NCBI GenBank assembly: GCA_030144725.1
Contig: JASKMD010000005.1
Span: forward strand, 5,137,910-5,201,909
DNA: 64,000 bases
Direction of reading: 5' to 3'
From: Haematococcus lacustris
Lineage: Eukaryota > Chlorophyta > Chlorophyceae > Chlamydomonadales > Haematococcaceae
Shown here one piece after another: positions 1 through 9,786 of the stretch (its first letter is position 1; each line of letters begins with the position of its first letter). Made by a program: the position numbers and the translations under genes. The notes beneath the pieces are model-generated. The model saw only the letters and a program-made list of their open reading frames with translations. It made no database searches and was not told the origin of the DNA.

Positions 1-1
1 A

Positions 2-1858
2 GCCAATGCGTCAGGGTGCGTCGTGCTGAGAGTACATCGCGCCGTCTTGGCTGCCTACAGCGAGTACTTCAGAGCAAAGCTGCTGCGCTGGACCGACAGC
101 GAGTCGCAAACTGGTGCCGACTTCCGGCCCACCAGTGCAGTGGCGCAGTTTGCCGAGACTGGCAGTCTGCCTCCAGGGCTCAATCTCATCCAGCTGGCCC
201 AGGTGAGGAGGAGAGATGGCAGGCTGCAGCTTTGCAAGAGAAGGATTGTATCGACAGCATCCCGCTTGTTCACGATGCAGGTGTGTAAGGAGGCCAAGCT
301 TCAAGTGGCTCCTCCCTGCATGGAGGCATGCAGTACAGCTATTGCAAACCTAGCTTTGGGGGATTTGTGCTGTCCCCAGCCCCCTCTGCCCTGCATTGAG
401 GAAACATGTGCAAGCAAATCTGAGTGTGATGTCGCCCACTTAGTGGTGCGCTGCATGTACGAGGGAGGGCTGGCTGAGGAGGTGAAGGACCCGCTCACAC
501 TGGCCAGGGTGGGTGGCAGCAGTAAGCCTTGGCTAGTTGCACACCTGACACACCCCCGCAAGATGAAACCATTGGGGACTCTACACAGGGACCACTCAAG
601 CCTCTCACATACACACTCCACGTTTATCATATGTAAGCATGTGCTGTGCAGGTGTGCCGTGTGGCTGAGCGCTGGGCCTTCTTGCCCCTCTCCAGCTCAT
701 GCCTACAGAGGCTGGCTGACCTGCCGCCCTCACAGCTGCCAGCGGATCAGCTGGTGCTGGTGCTGCAGACCCTGCCTGACAGCTGTGTCCTGCTGCCTGA
801 GCACAAGAAGTGGCAGCAGGTCGTGCTATGCCTTATTCTGAGCTTATTTGGAGATGTTCACGCTGTCATCACCAGCGCCCAGCTGAGGACAGCCTTCCAG
901 CAGCTGCCCCTTGCAGCAGTGCAGCAGTGGGCAGACAGTGATGAGTTGACAGTGGACAGTGAGAACAGCGTGGTGGAGCTGATCAGCCTGTGGATGGCTG
1001 GGCCAGGAGGTCAGGCCTGCTCCAAAGAGCAAAAGCAGAAGCTGTCCAGCCTGGTGCGGGTGCAACACCTCAGCCTAGGTGGGTCACGCACTCCGTCACC
1101 TGCGGCTTTCACTGAGACGAGCATACCCATTAATTGCTAGCTAGGAGTGGCAAACTGTACAAGGAGCTGAGCAGTCCTTGCACGTCGCTGACAGTGGCTG
1201 CCTGCTGTGTGTATCTACAGCCTACGCCCAAGTACGTTTGCCTACACTCCAGTGGTTTGACATCCTGGGAGCACAGATGGATGTAGTGATGCTGGCAGCC
1301 AGCTGTAGGTATGGCATGACTGGAGTGTTTGGGGTCCCGGGTGAGGCCCCCCCCGCCTGGTCTGCTGCACCCCGCAAGCCTCTTGGCGCTGCTGAGCTGC
1401 TGCGGCGCAGCACCATCCGCTGGGATGTGCCCCGGCAGCAGCTGGTTGACCTGCTGGCCAGCAAGGCCACGACAGCCAAGATCTACTCTGAGCCAGTCTA
1501 CTCTGCTGGAATGGGCTGGAGGGTTTTCATCAACTTCAGTAAAAAGAACAGCCAGGACGCGGCAGCTGGCTTTGGACTGGGCGTGTTAAGCGAGCTGGTG
1601 TCATATGCTCAATGTGGATACCATACCATTGGTGACAAGATGAAAGCGGCGCCACTGCAGTTTGCCATACACAGGCAAGCCTCAATACCAGCAGGCATTG
1701 CATGGACATCATGCACCATGGTCACTGATTGGGGTTGGGCAGATTGGCTCCAGACAGCCCTGGTCAGCCCTGACGACCTGGAGCCCTTCCTAGAAGGTGG
1801 CTGCCTACGGGTCACAGCCTGCTTCAGGGTGCCACACAATGGCAAGGAGCTGCCATGA
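2..1858 (+). CDS. BTB1: BTB-BACK POB1/LRB-like protein, A type, 5' end outside window
   Basis: Probable substrate adaptor of a CUL3 ubiquitin ligase (role inferred from plant POB1/LRB proteins). Exons read as 2-202, 281-508, 652-1078 and 1221-1858, with GT/AG borders and phases 0, 0, 1, giving about 497 residues in the window. The first exon starts inside the BTB domain, just before LRVHRAVLAAYSEYF, the usual BTB His and Ser-x-x-Phe signature. Exon 2 holds the second BTB half (VVRCMYEGGL), exon 3 the BACK region (ENSVVELISLWM) and exon 4 the C-terminal domain (TIRWDVPRQQL). The C-terminal half is the most divergent of the family: it lacks the LGCWGQLVTYAEC stretch and has LGVLSELVSYAQC instead, and it ends in FRVPHNGKELP. 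No lesion is seen. About 35 N-terminal residues, judged from BTB4, lie left of the window. Confidence 0.85.
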
Positions 1859-2917
1859 CCTGAGGGTGCTCTGCTGCCAGCCCTGGCCAGCCACTGTCGG
1901 CCCACCAGCTAGGGCATGCAGTCAGCAGCCCCCACAGCCCTCCCAGCCAAGCCCCCTGGAGCCAGTGCCCGCCTCGTGGCAGACTGGGCCCCTCCTCAAC
2001 CCCAGCTCCCTGGCTGCTAGGGACTGCACCACCACCCAGCAGCTGCCCCGTGGCCCGGCCCAAAGCTGGGCATGACCTCAGCTGCATGGCCATCATGGGT
2101 TCAAAAGGGGCCAAAGGTGGCAGGGACAGCACCACATGGGCACCAGGGACCGCCAGCAGGCCCATGCATGGAAAGTACACAGTGCAGCCAGCGCATCCAC
2201 CCCAGCTGTAGCATGCTGCAGTATGCTTCACCTGTTTCAACCTACTGTGGCTGCCACTAGGCTCCCAGCGCCAGGGCCGGAGCCATCAGGCAGCAGAGTA
2301 CCTGTGAGCCCTGCCCTGCCCAGCCCTGTCCTGGGCTAGTGGCTGCCCCCACTTACAAGCAGCAGCAAAGGCTGGGAGCCTGTAGCAAGCTGAGTGAGTT
2401 GGTGAGCTAGCAGCAAGCTGAGCAGATTGAGTCAAGTCCTGGGCCTAAGTGGCTCCCAGGCTAGGCGGCAGGGCTCGAGGCAGCGGGCGAAGGTGGCAGC
2501 ACAGGGGCTTTAGCGTTGAGGATGAAGAGCCTGCTTTTGATCAGGGACCAGGGAGAGGAGCAAGCGTGGGTTGCAGGAGGCATAGCTTGGGTCCAAGCTT
2601 TTTGTACTTGACTCTGGCTGCCCATCGCTATGCCTCTGTCGAACTGTCCGGATTTGACCGTACTTGGACATCAGCTGCGAAGATGTGAGAAGACTACTGC
2701 AGCTTGGCTCCTTTCTAGATATTGACTTGCTGCTGCCTAGTGCGAACAGAGCCCACCAGTACAGATTAAGAGTGCGCCCACAAGTAAGCATCTTTTGTCT
2801 GAGTTGCGATGTGCTTCTACAGCTTAACTCTGAGACCGCTCAGGCGTGACCAGCCCAGGCCCGCTGACCTGTCTGCTTTAGTCAGGTAGCGCCAAAGCTT
2901 GGTATTCGGCTAAGTTG
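1859..2917. other. Intergenic spacer after BTB1
   Basis: No gene recognised. The open frames are short and do not resemble any protein I know. The stretch is rich in CAGC/CCAG words and leads directly into the (CCCCG)n block. It is probably 3' untranslated and intergenic DNA of BTB1. Confidence 0.5.
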
Positions 2918-3888
2918 CCCCGCCCCGCCCCGCCCCGCCCCGCCCCGCCCCGCCCCGCCCCGCCCCGCCCCGCCCCGCCCCGCCCCGCCCCGCCCCGCCC
3001 CGCCCCGCCCCGCCCCGCCCCGCCCCGCCCCGCCCCGCCCCGCCCCGCCCCGCCCCGCCCCGCCCCGCCCCGCCCCGCCCCGCCCCGCCCCGCCCCGCCC
3101 CGCCCCGCCCCGCCCCGCCCCGCCCCGCCCCGCCCCGCCCCGCCCCGCCCCGCCCCGCCCCGCCCCGCCCCGCCCCGCCCCGCCCCGCCCCGCCCCGCCC
3201 CGCCCCGCCCCGCCCCGCCCCGCCCCGCCCCGCCCCGCCCCGCCCCGCCCCGCCCCGCCCCGCCCCGCCCCGCCCCGCCCCGCCCCGCCCCGCCCCGCCC
3301 CGCCCCGCCCCGCCCCGCCCCGCCCCGCCCCGCCCCGCCCCGCCCCGCCCCGCCCCGCCCCGCCCCGCCCCGCCCCGCCCCGCCCCGCCCCGCCCCGCCC
3401 CGCCCCGCCCCGCCCCGCCCCGCCCCGCCCCGCCCCGCCCCGCCCCGCCCCGCCCCGCCCCGCCCCGCCCCGCCCCGCCCCGCCCCGCCCCGCCCCGCCC
3501 CGCCCCGCCCCGCCCCGCCCCGCCCCGCCCCGCCCCGCCCCGCCCCGCCCCGCCCCGCCCCGCCCCGCCCCGCCCCGCCCCGCCCCGCCCCGCCCCGCCC
3601 CGCCCCGCCCCGCCCCGCCCCGCCCCGCCCCGCCCCGCCCCGCCCCGCCCCGCCCCGCCCCGCCCCGCCCCGCCCCGCCCCGCCCCGCCCCGCCCCGCCC
3701 CGCCCCGCCCCGCCCCGCCCCGCCCCGCCCCGCCCCGCCCCGCCCCGCCCCGCCCCGCCCCGCCCCGCCCCGCCCCGCCCCGCCCCGCCCCGCCCCGCCC
3801 CGCCCCGCCCCGCCCCGCCCCGCCCCGCCCCGCCCCGCCCCGCCCCGCCCCGCCCCGCCCCGCCCCGCCCCGCCCCGCCCCGCCCCGC
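2918..3888. repeat. (CCCCG)n microsatellite, 971 bp
   Basis: About 194 head-to-tail CCCCG units with no interruption that I can see. The plus strand is C-rich (i-motif prone) and the minus strand G-rich (G-quadruplex prone). A 5-bp period reads as the same Pro-Ala-Pro-Pro-Arg (or Gly-Ala-Gly-Arg-Gly) repeat in every frame without stops, so the long open frames across it are artefacts. Sister blocks of the same unit lie at 10.2-11.5 kb (inverted) and 49.6-50.2 kb. Confidence 0.98.
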
Positions 3889-4660
3889 TGGCGAACGACA
3901 CGTGCAGTGAGGCTGTCCCTAGAGGTCCTAGCTGGGGTCCCTGCCTCTCCTCTCCTCCCCCTTCCCCCCTCCTCTTCCCCACCACCACAACCACCACCTC
4001 TTAAGCCACCTCCCCCTCAATACGCTGCCAGGAGCAATTGCCAATAGCAGCAGCCACGACAAGCCCGTTCCCTCTCAAAGCCTGGAAGACTAGGTGAGAC
4101 TCAGCTGACTTTCTACAGTCATGTTGCTTGTACTCGGGTGCACATGCAGGAAGGAGGAAGAGGAGTTTAGATCCCTTGCCAGTGGGGACTGCATTTGTTT
4201 CCCAGCATTGTCGCTATTGCAAGCTAGCGGGAGCTCAAGCGCAGGTGGTCAAGAATTAGATGGCCATGGGTTGTTGCTTCTTTAATTGCTCACATCTCCT
4301 AGACCCCGCCCATGCCCATTTGGAATGGATGAAGGTGGTGGCAGACTAGGGTGAGCCAAAGCCATCCCCTTGCTTCACTTTGCGTATTTTGCGTGTGTTT
4401 TGGCTCGTGTAGCCCCAGCAGCTGCCCTCCTCCCAGGTATCAACCACCGGCATCCAGGAGCTGGTAGCTGTCAGCAAAGTAGCAAAGTCAGCAGCAACAA
4501 GCCCTAGGATGCTGGAGCCCCTGCCCAGGGATGCCTAAATGCCCAGGAATCCTTAAGGATGCCTAGCGCCAGCCCAAAGCTGAGCTGTGAGGTGTGATTG
4601 GATCAGGGTTGGTATCCAGGCAGCAATCCCTGCCCTTGTCCGAGCCATCAGCAAGGTGAG
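3889..4660. repeat. Upstream module of the BTB B-type genes, distal half
   Basis: No gene. From about 4420 onward (CTCCTCCCAGGTA, then CAAAGTCAGCAGCAAC and CCTAAATGCCCAGGAATCC) the sequence matches 41780-42010 and 50960-51206, the DNA upstream of BTB8 and BTB11. It is cut at 4660 by the LTR retrotransposon and resumes at 6282, so it is the interrupted upstream region of BTB2. Confidence 0.75.
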
Positions 4661-4803
4661 TGTTAGAATATGAGTGTTTGTAGGCAGCCAGCCTCAGACC
4701 TTCGTATGTGCAGGTAGAAACCTGACATGTGTGAAGGTTGAAGTTTGCTCTTAAACTTGCTCCTTAGCCCCTTCCTGTAATGCAAGATCTGTGATTCCTT
4801 TCA
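4661..4803 (+). repeat. Left LTR, 143 bp
   Basis: Begins TGTTAGAATATG and ends GATTCCTTTCA (TG..CA termini). Same length and, by eye, same sequence as 6139-6281. The left flank carries the target duplication GTGAG. Confidence 0.93.
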
Positions 4804-4815
4804 GGTTATGGGCCC
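4804..4815 (+). promoter_or_regulatory. Primer-binding site, initiator-Met tRNA anticodon arm type
   Basis: GGTTATGGGCCC starts at the first base after the left LTR. It is complementary to the anticodon stem-loop of eukaryotic initiator methionine tRNA (GGGCCCATAACC). Priming from the internal part of this tRNA is known for Drosophila copia and yeast Ty5, which supports placing the element in Ty1/copia although it lacks pol. Confidence 0.8.
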
Positions 4816-4866
4816 TCATAGCTGTTGTGCTAGGGAGCAGGGATAGACCAGTGCGCATTCGGAGCC

Positions 4867-5715
4867 ATGGCCGCGGAGGGTCAGCGCTCAGTTATAGTAC
4901 CCTTGTTGACAGAAGCCAACTCAGAGGAGTGGTTCGTGCGACAACAAGCTTACTTAGTGGTTCATGATTTATGGGACGTCGTTGAGGACGGCGTAGAGAC
5001 TGTCTCCGAGGAAGGGAGCAGCACCGTTACTGACGCCAGTGCCAAGGCGAGAAAGGACGCAAAAGCCAAGGCGATCATTTCGCTAGCTTTGTCCACGCAG
5101 TTTCTGCAACTCGCGAAGGAGAGCAGGACTGCTGGGGAGCTGTGGAAGCGCTTGCTTGAGCTGTTCAAGCGCTCTGCAGCAGCAAGTCGGATTCAGCTAG
5201 TGATGGAGATGGCTGATCTCAGCAAGGAGCCAACCGAGTCGATGCTGCAGTACGTGGGCCGTGCGGAGGCCCTGGCCGGCAAGATTGAGCTGACGGGGAA
5301 GCCTTTTCCAGATGTGCTGTCCTTCGTGCTCAAAGGGCTGTCACCTGAGTACAGGCATGTGGTCACGCAGATTAAGTTCATGGAGGAGCCCACTCTGCAG
5401 AAAGTGATGCCTCATCTGCTCACCTGTGAGGTGGAGATAGATAAGGGGGGTGGTCAAGGGTGGTTAAATGGGAGTGTGATGTCCATGCACCCTGGGCACG
5501 GAGGCCGCAGTGGCAAGGGAGTCACTAGTGGCGGTGCTGGCAGTGGAGGTGGCATTGCAGGTGGTGGCTTTGGGCGTGCCAAGGTCTGCTGGACTTGCGG
5601 GGAAGAAGGGCACCTGGCAAAGGACTGCCCCAAGCGCAAGGGCCGGGAGGGAGGTGCGGTGTCGAGCAGCCAGGAGTCTATTGTGTCTGCCAAATTCTCC
5701 AATGCCCTTCTGTAG
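4867..5715 (+). CDS. Retrotransposon Gag polyprotein (UBN2/copia type, CCHC zinc knuckle)
   Basis: A 282-residue structural protein that would form the retrotransposon particle and bind its RNA. Residues about 15-190 look like the helical copia Gag (UBN2-type) core, with the order WFVRQQAYLVV, then LWKRLLELFKRS and DLSKEPTESMLQY, then LKGLSPEYRHVVTQIK. A Gly/Ser-rich linker follows, and then one CCHC knuckle, CWTCGEEGHLAKDC (C-x2-C-x4-H-x4-C), and a basic tail KRKGRE. The ATG at 4867 is the first after the primer-binding site and has a GCC ATGG context. The frame is intact and stops at 5715; no protease or polymerase follows. The composition is less GC-biased than the BTB exons nearby. Confidence 0.9.
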   Translation: MAAEGQRSVIVPLLTEANSEEWFVRQQAYLVVHDLWDVVEDGVETVSEEGSSTVTDASAKARKDAKAKAIISLALSTQFLQLAKESRTAGELWKRLLELFKRSAAASRIQLVMEMADLSKEPTESMLQYVGRAEALAGKIELTGKPFPDVLSFVLKGLSPEYRHVVTQIKFMEEPTLQKVMPHLLTCEVEIDKGGGQGWLNGSVMSMHPGHGGRSGKGVTSGGAGSGGGIAGGGFGRAKVCWTCGEEGHLAKDCPKRKGREGGAVSSSQESIVSAKFSNALL

Positions 5716-5717
5716 CT

Positions 5718-5957
5718 ACAGTGTGGTAGCGCTGTGGAAGGTTGCTGACCCTGAAACAGCTCTGTGAGGGCTGTGGGTACAGTGTGGTAGCGCTGTGGAA
5801 TGTTGTTACCCTGAAACAGCTCTGTGAGGGCTGTGGGTACAGTGTGGTAGCGCTGTGGAATGTTGTTACCCTGAGACAGCTCTGTGAGGGCTGTGGGTAC
5901 AGTGTGGTAGTGCTGTGGAAGGTTGCTGACCCTGAGACAGCTCTGTGAGGGCTGTGA
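5718..5957 (+). repeat. 60-bp tandem repeat in the retrotransposon 3' region
   Basis: Four units, each beginning TACAGTGTGGTAG and containing CAGCTCTGTGAGGGCTGTG, at about 5718, 5778, 5838 and 5898. The first and last carry AAGGTTGCTGACC and the middle two AATGTTGTTACC. It lies between the gag stop and the right LTR and has no evident coding role. Confidence 0.9.
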
Positions 5958-6138
5958 GTGTGGTGTTGCAGCTCTGTGGGAGCAGTGTGTGAGCTGAGTG
6001 AAAGCTGTGGCAGCTCTGTGGGAGCTAAGTAGGAGCTTTGCAAGAGACCTGTGTTAACTGTGGTCTTGGTTTCAAGTGTTGACTTTTATGAGTCTGGCAG
6101 GCTAAGGTGTAGAAGTCTGAAGTCTGTCTGTGTGGGAG

Positions 6139-6281
6139 TGTTAGAATATGAGTGTTTGTAGGCAGCCAGCCTCAGACCTTCGTATGTGCAGGTAGAAACC
6201 TGACATGTGTGAAGGTTGAAGTTTGCTCTTAAACTTGCTCCTTAGCCCCTTCCTGTAATGCAAGATCTGTGATTCCTTTCA
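6139..6281 (+). repeat. Right LTR, 143 bp
   Basis: Matches 4661-4803 in length and sequence by eye. The target duplication GTGAG follows at 6282-6286, after which the interrupted BTB2 upstream module resumes with GAGATGCTCCGTG. Confidence 0.93.
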
Positions 6282-6504
6282 GTGAGGAGATGCTCCGTGC
6301 CAGGGGTAGGGATGAGCGGCGACTCTAGCAGCAATAACTGTGACTGCCAGCCCGACACTGCCAGCACCAGCAGCCTGCCAGCCGACCACAACCAGCAGCA
6401 GCTCCAGAAGCATAAGATAGCTGTTCGAGACAAGACAGTTGCAAGCGCAAACCGAAGACAGTTGTTCGAGCGAACCGCGGTCCCGTGTGAGATGTGATAA
6501 AATG

Positions 6505-6593
6505 CCCGGGAAAAAGCAAGGTCGTGAAAAAGGTTTGTTATGTTGGGTAACCTCGTGCCGCTGCTGCTTGCGCGCTAAGCAGAGCTCACGAAG
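6505..6593 (+). promoter_or_regulatory. Proximal upstream module of BTB2 (promoter or 5' UTR)
   Basis: The block from CCCGGGAAAAAGCAAGGTCG to the ATG is conserved before all seven B-type copies, which suggests it holds the core promoter and/or 5' leader. No TATA box is obvious. At the place where BTB5, 8 and 11 have AAAAAGGTATGT this copy has AAAAAGGTTTGT. Confidence 0.4.
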
Positions 6594-8932
6594 ATGTTGC
6601 TCGCGCATCCCCCGATCATCAAGCGCGTAGGAGCCGTAGTAACACCTACCCGGAAGATTCAGGTTGCTCCACCGTGTGCGCGCTCGGGGCGAGCGATGCG
6701 GCCTCTTCGTAGCGCCGCTGAAACCCCCTACGCTTGGCTCTGGGAAGACAAAACCCTGGCAGACGCGACTTTGCTCCTGCACGTAGTGGGGAAGCCAGCC
6801 GGTGCGGCCTCTCCCGCCGCGCTACGAGTTCATCGCGCTGTGCTGGCTGCCCACAGCGGACACTTCAAGACCGAAGTGCTGGGCTGCGCTGACGGCGAAT
6901 CGCAGCGCGCGGTAGACTTCCAGCCATTCACCGCAGTAGCGCACTTTATCAAGACCGGCAGCCTGCCTGCGGGGCTCACTGCCCAGCAGCTTGCCCAGGT
7001 ACTGCAGGCAGCGGGCGGGCGGAGAAGGTCACATGATGTTGCCCGTTGTGGCAAAAACACGTGTAGGCATCGGTAGAAGCGGAGGAGGAGGCGGAGAAGA
7101 AGGATGATGGTCAAAGTGCTGGGAGTTGGAAGAGTAGGATGTAGACATGTGCTGGGCACTGCTGTGCAATGCAGGTGCGCAAAGGAGCAAATGCCAGGGG
7201 AATGCTACAATGCGCTGAGGCATGCAACCAAGCCATGCGAGCTCTGGCTTCAATTGAGGCGGGCAGGCCCCAGCCTGTGCTGACCTGCCTGGAGGAGACC
7301 TTCAACAGCCAGGCTGAGTGCGATGCCGCCCGCTTGGTGGTGCGCTGCATGTACGAGGGGAACCTTGATGAGGAGGTCAAGGACCCGCTGACTCTGGCCA
7401 GGGTGAGCTCAGATAGAGATACAAACAGCCATGAGACTTTGGCTCAGTATGGCCAACACTGGCAGCCCAGCGCCATAGCAGTCATGCTGATGACCGATAT
7501 TTTGACATAGGACCCACTCATGCACGTGCACAATTCGCAGCTAAGCATCTGCCAAAACAGCGTCACATCACCTCTACCTTACTCTCTGCCTGTCACCTCC
7601 CATTGCCTGTGCCTGCTGCTCGCCTGTGCAGATGTGCTGTGTCGCTAAGCGCTGGTCGTCGTCCTCTATCACTACTTCATGCCTGCAAAGACTTATTGAC
7701 CTGCCACCCTCACAGTTGCCACCGGAGCAGCTGGTGCTGGTGCTGCAGACCCTGCCTGACAGCTTTGACCTGCTGCCTGAGCACAAGAAATGGCAGAAGC
7801 TTGTCAACAGCCTCATATTTGGCCAGTATGGAGATGTCCACGCTGTTATCACCAGCGCCCAGCTGAGGACAGCCTTCCAGCAGCTGCCCTTTGCAGCAGT
7901 GCAGCAGTGGGCAGGCAGCGATGCGTTGACAGTGGACAGTGAGAACAGCGTGGTGGAGCTGATCAGCCTGTGGATGGCTGGGCCTATCGGCAAGGAATGC
8001 TCCAAGGAACAGAAGCAGCAGCTGTCCTGCCTGGTGCGGGTGCAGCACCTCAGCCCAGGTGGGTCACAGGCGATATCACTTTTTTTCAATGCCATGGATG
8101 ATACTAGGGCACGGGTGCAGCAGTGCTAAGGATAGCTCTCATGATGCTTGTGTGCCCGCCAGACTGCCCACCTGACTGCATGTGGCTGACTGCATGTCCC
8201 GTGTCATGTGCAGCCTATGCTCAAGGTCGTTTGCCTACACTGAAGTGGTTTGACATCCCTGGAGTACTTTCTCCTTTGGTAGCACAAGCAGCCAGCTGTG
8301 GTTTTGGCATGAGCGGGGTGATTCACAGGGACAAGGCCCCTCATGCCTGGTTTGCTGCACCCCGCAAGCAGCTTGACCCTGATGAGCTGCTGCGGCGCAC
8401 CACCATCCGCTGGGATGTGCCCCGGCAGCAGCTGGTTGACCTGCTGGCCAGCAAGGACCTGACAGCCAAGATAGCATCAGGGCCAGTCTACTCTGCAGGG
8501 GCGGGCTGGCGGGTGTACCTGGACCTGAACAAGGGCACAGAGGATGAGCTTGGCTTCACTCTGGGCTGCTGGGGCCAGTTGGTGACCTATGCTGAGTGCA
8601 AGGGCCATGCCCTGGGCGCCAAGCTGCCATATGGCTCACCCATCAAACATGTGATCACCAAGGGCGACGCTCTGGGAGCTGCCTGGGTAACCATTTGGGT
8701 TAAAAGGGGTTGGGGCTCCTCATCATTTCTTGGTGTTCGCATGACCACCGCCACTGACCTTGACCCATTCCTGAACAAGGGCAGCCTACAAATCACCGGA
8801 GCTTTCCAGGTCATGCACAGGCCATGTGCATATGAAGCCCCGGCACGCTGCCTCAGCCGGGCACAAGCAATCGGTGCAGTATCATGTTGTGTTGCAGTAG
8901 TTGTAGGATGTGGACTAGTCATGTACTTCTAG
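6594..8932 (+). CDS. BTB2: BTB-BACK POB1/LRB-like protein, B type, with extended C-terminus
   Basis: Exons 6594-6998, 7175-7402, 7632-8058 and 8214-8932 join in frame to 592 residues. BTB domain: WLWEDKTLADATLLLHV, LRVHRAVLAAHSGHF and VVRCMYEGNL. BACK region: CLQRLIDLPPSQL, LLPEHKKWQKLV and ENSVVELISLWM. C-terminal domain: TIRWDVPRQQL, GWRVYLDLN and LGCWGQLVTYAEC. Probable CUL3-ligase substrate adaptor (inferred from family). The ATG at 6594 is the first one; the inner ATG at 6696 lines up with the A-type start and may be the true start (558 residues). The usual stop after HRPCA has changed from TAG to TAT, adding 33 residues that end in a hydrophobic run, AIGAVSCCVAVVVGCGLVMY, which resembles a tail anchor. 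The retrotransposon lies about 310 bp upstream. Confidence 0.88.
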
Positions 8933-9631
8933 TCAGGAGGACCCCTTGGGCTGCAAGAGGGGAAGTATGTGGCACTCCATAGGCTAGATGGTGGTGGCAC
9001 ACAACAGTCTCATCGATTCGCTAACTTACCAACCTGAAGGTGTGTGATGCTGTGATGGAGTTCCGCACTCGAGCACATGGTCATGCAACTAACCTCACTC
9101 CGCACTCATTCAACTGCGTTCATAATCATGCTGTAGACAATGCTTAATGGTTGATGGTTAATTATGCTGATCAGAATGGGAGCGTCGGCATCAGCAGCAG
9201 CAATGTGGCGCGGAGGCAGTTGGCCTTACGGCCTGTTAGGGCCTGTGTCATTGCATTTCGTAACTTCGTATGACGCTGACGAGATGTCTAGCTCTCATGC
9301 GTTAGCGCTTGCAGTCTGTGGCAGCACCAACATAGTGTGATGAGCCAGTGCCGCTGCCTCTGGATGCCATTCCCATACTGATCTCCTCCCCACCCACTAC
9401 CCTCCCCATTGCAACCCCCGTCCCACCCCACTGGCGCATGGCAGGTGCAGCATTCTGTGAAGAAACCAGCAAGGAGACAACATGGAGCAACACGGAGTAG
9501 CCACAGTAGCCTCACCACTAGCCTTGCCCCATTAGTAGCCTTACCACTAGCACTTGCAGCAGGTCACACATATGTTCACACATATGACCCCTCCCCCCTT
9601 TCCTTTATCATCCCCCTCCCCCTACCTTGCC
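8933..9631. repeat. Intergenic spacer with M module (copy 1)
   Basis: No gene recognised. From about 9180 it matches 47690-48150 (shared: TTCGTAACTTCGTATGACGC, CTCTCATGCGTTAGCGCTTG, CCACTGGCGCATGGCAGGTG, AACACGGAGTAG), and more loosely 33640-34850. In both good matches the module leads through a (CCCT)n tract into a truncated BTB exon 3. Confidence 0.7.
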
Positions 9632-9757
9632 CCCCTCCCTCCCTCCCTCCCTCCCTCCCTCCCTCCCTCCCTCCCTCCCTCCCTCCCTCCCTCCCTCCCT
9701 CCCTCCCTCCCTCCCTCCCTCCCTCCCTCCCTCCCTCCCTCCCTCCCTCCCTCCCTC
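9632..9757. repeat. (CCCT)n microsatellite, about 31 units
   Basis: A perfect tetranucleotide tract ending 29 bp before the truncated BTB3 exon 3. The sister tract at 48154-48187 is much shorter. Confidence 0.97.
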
Positions 9758-9786
9758 TTCCTCCCATGCCACACCCCTCATCCCAG

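Larger units (their letters stand above)
4661..6281 (+). mobile_element. Gag-only (non-autonomous) copia-type LTR retrotransposon
   Basis: A complete 1,621-bp element. Two 143-bp LTRs (4661-4803 and 6139-6281), identical by eye, begin TGTTAG and end TTTCA. The 5-bp target duplication GTGAG is at 4656-4660 and 6282-6286. A primer-binding site follows the left LTR and a short purine tract, GTGGGAG (6132-6138), precedes the right LTR. The only gene is an intact gag; there is no room for protease, integrase or reverse transcriptase, so it must move with enzymes from another element. The paralogous DNA at 51207-51225 is an empty site with one GTGAG. Identical LTRs and an open gag suggest a recent insertion, later than the duplication that produced the two flanks. 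Confidence 0.93.

Noticed and set aside
2882..3997. Long open frames of (GAGRG)n and (PAPPR)n across the three CCCCG/GGGGC arrays
   Set aside because: A stop-free 5-bp repeat is open in all six frames. The product is only the repeat read 15 bases at a time, with no conserved flanking protein. In BTB3 the frame before the array is not the family frame.
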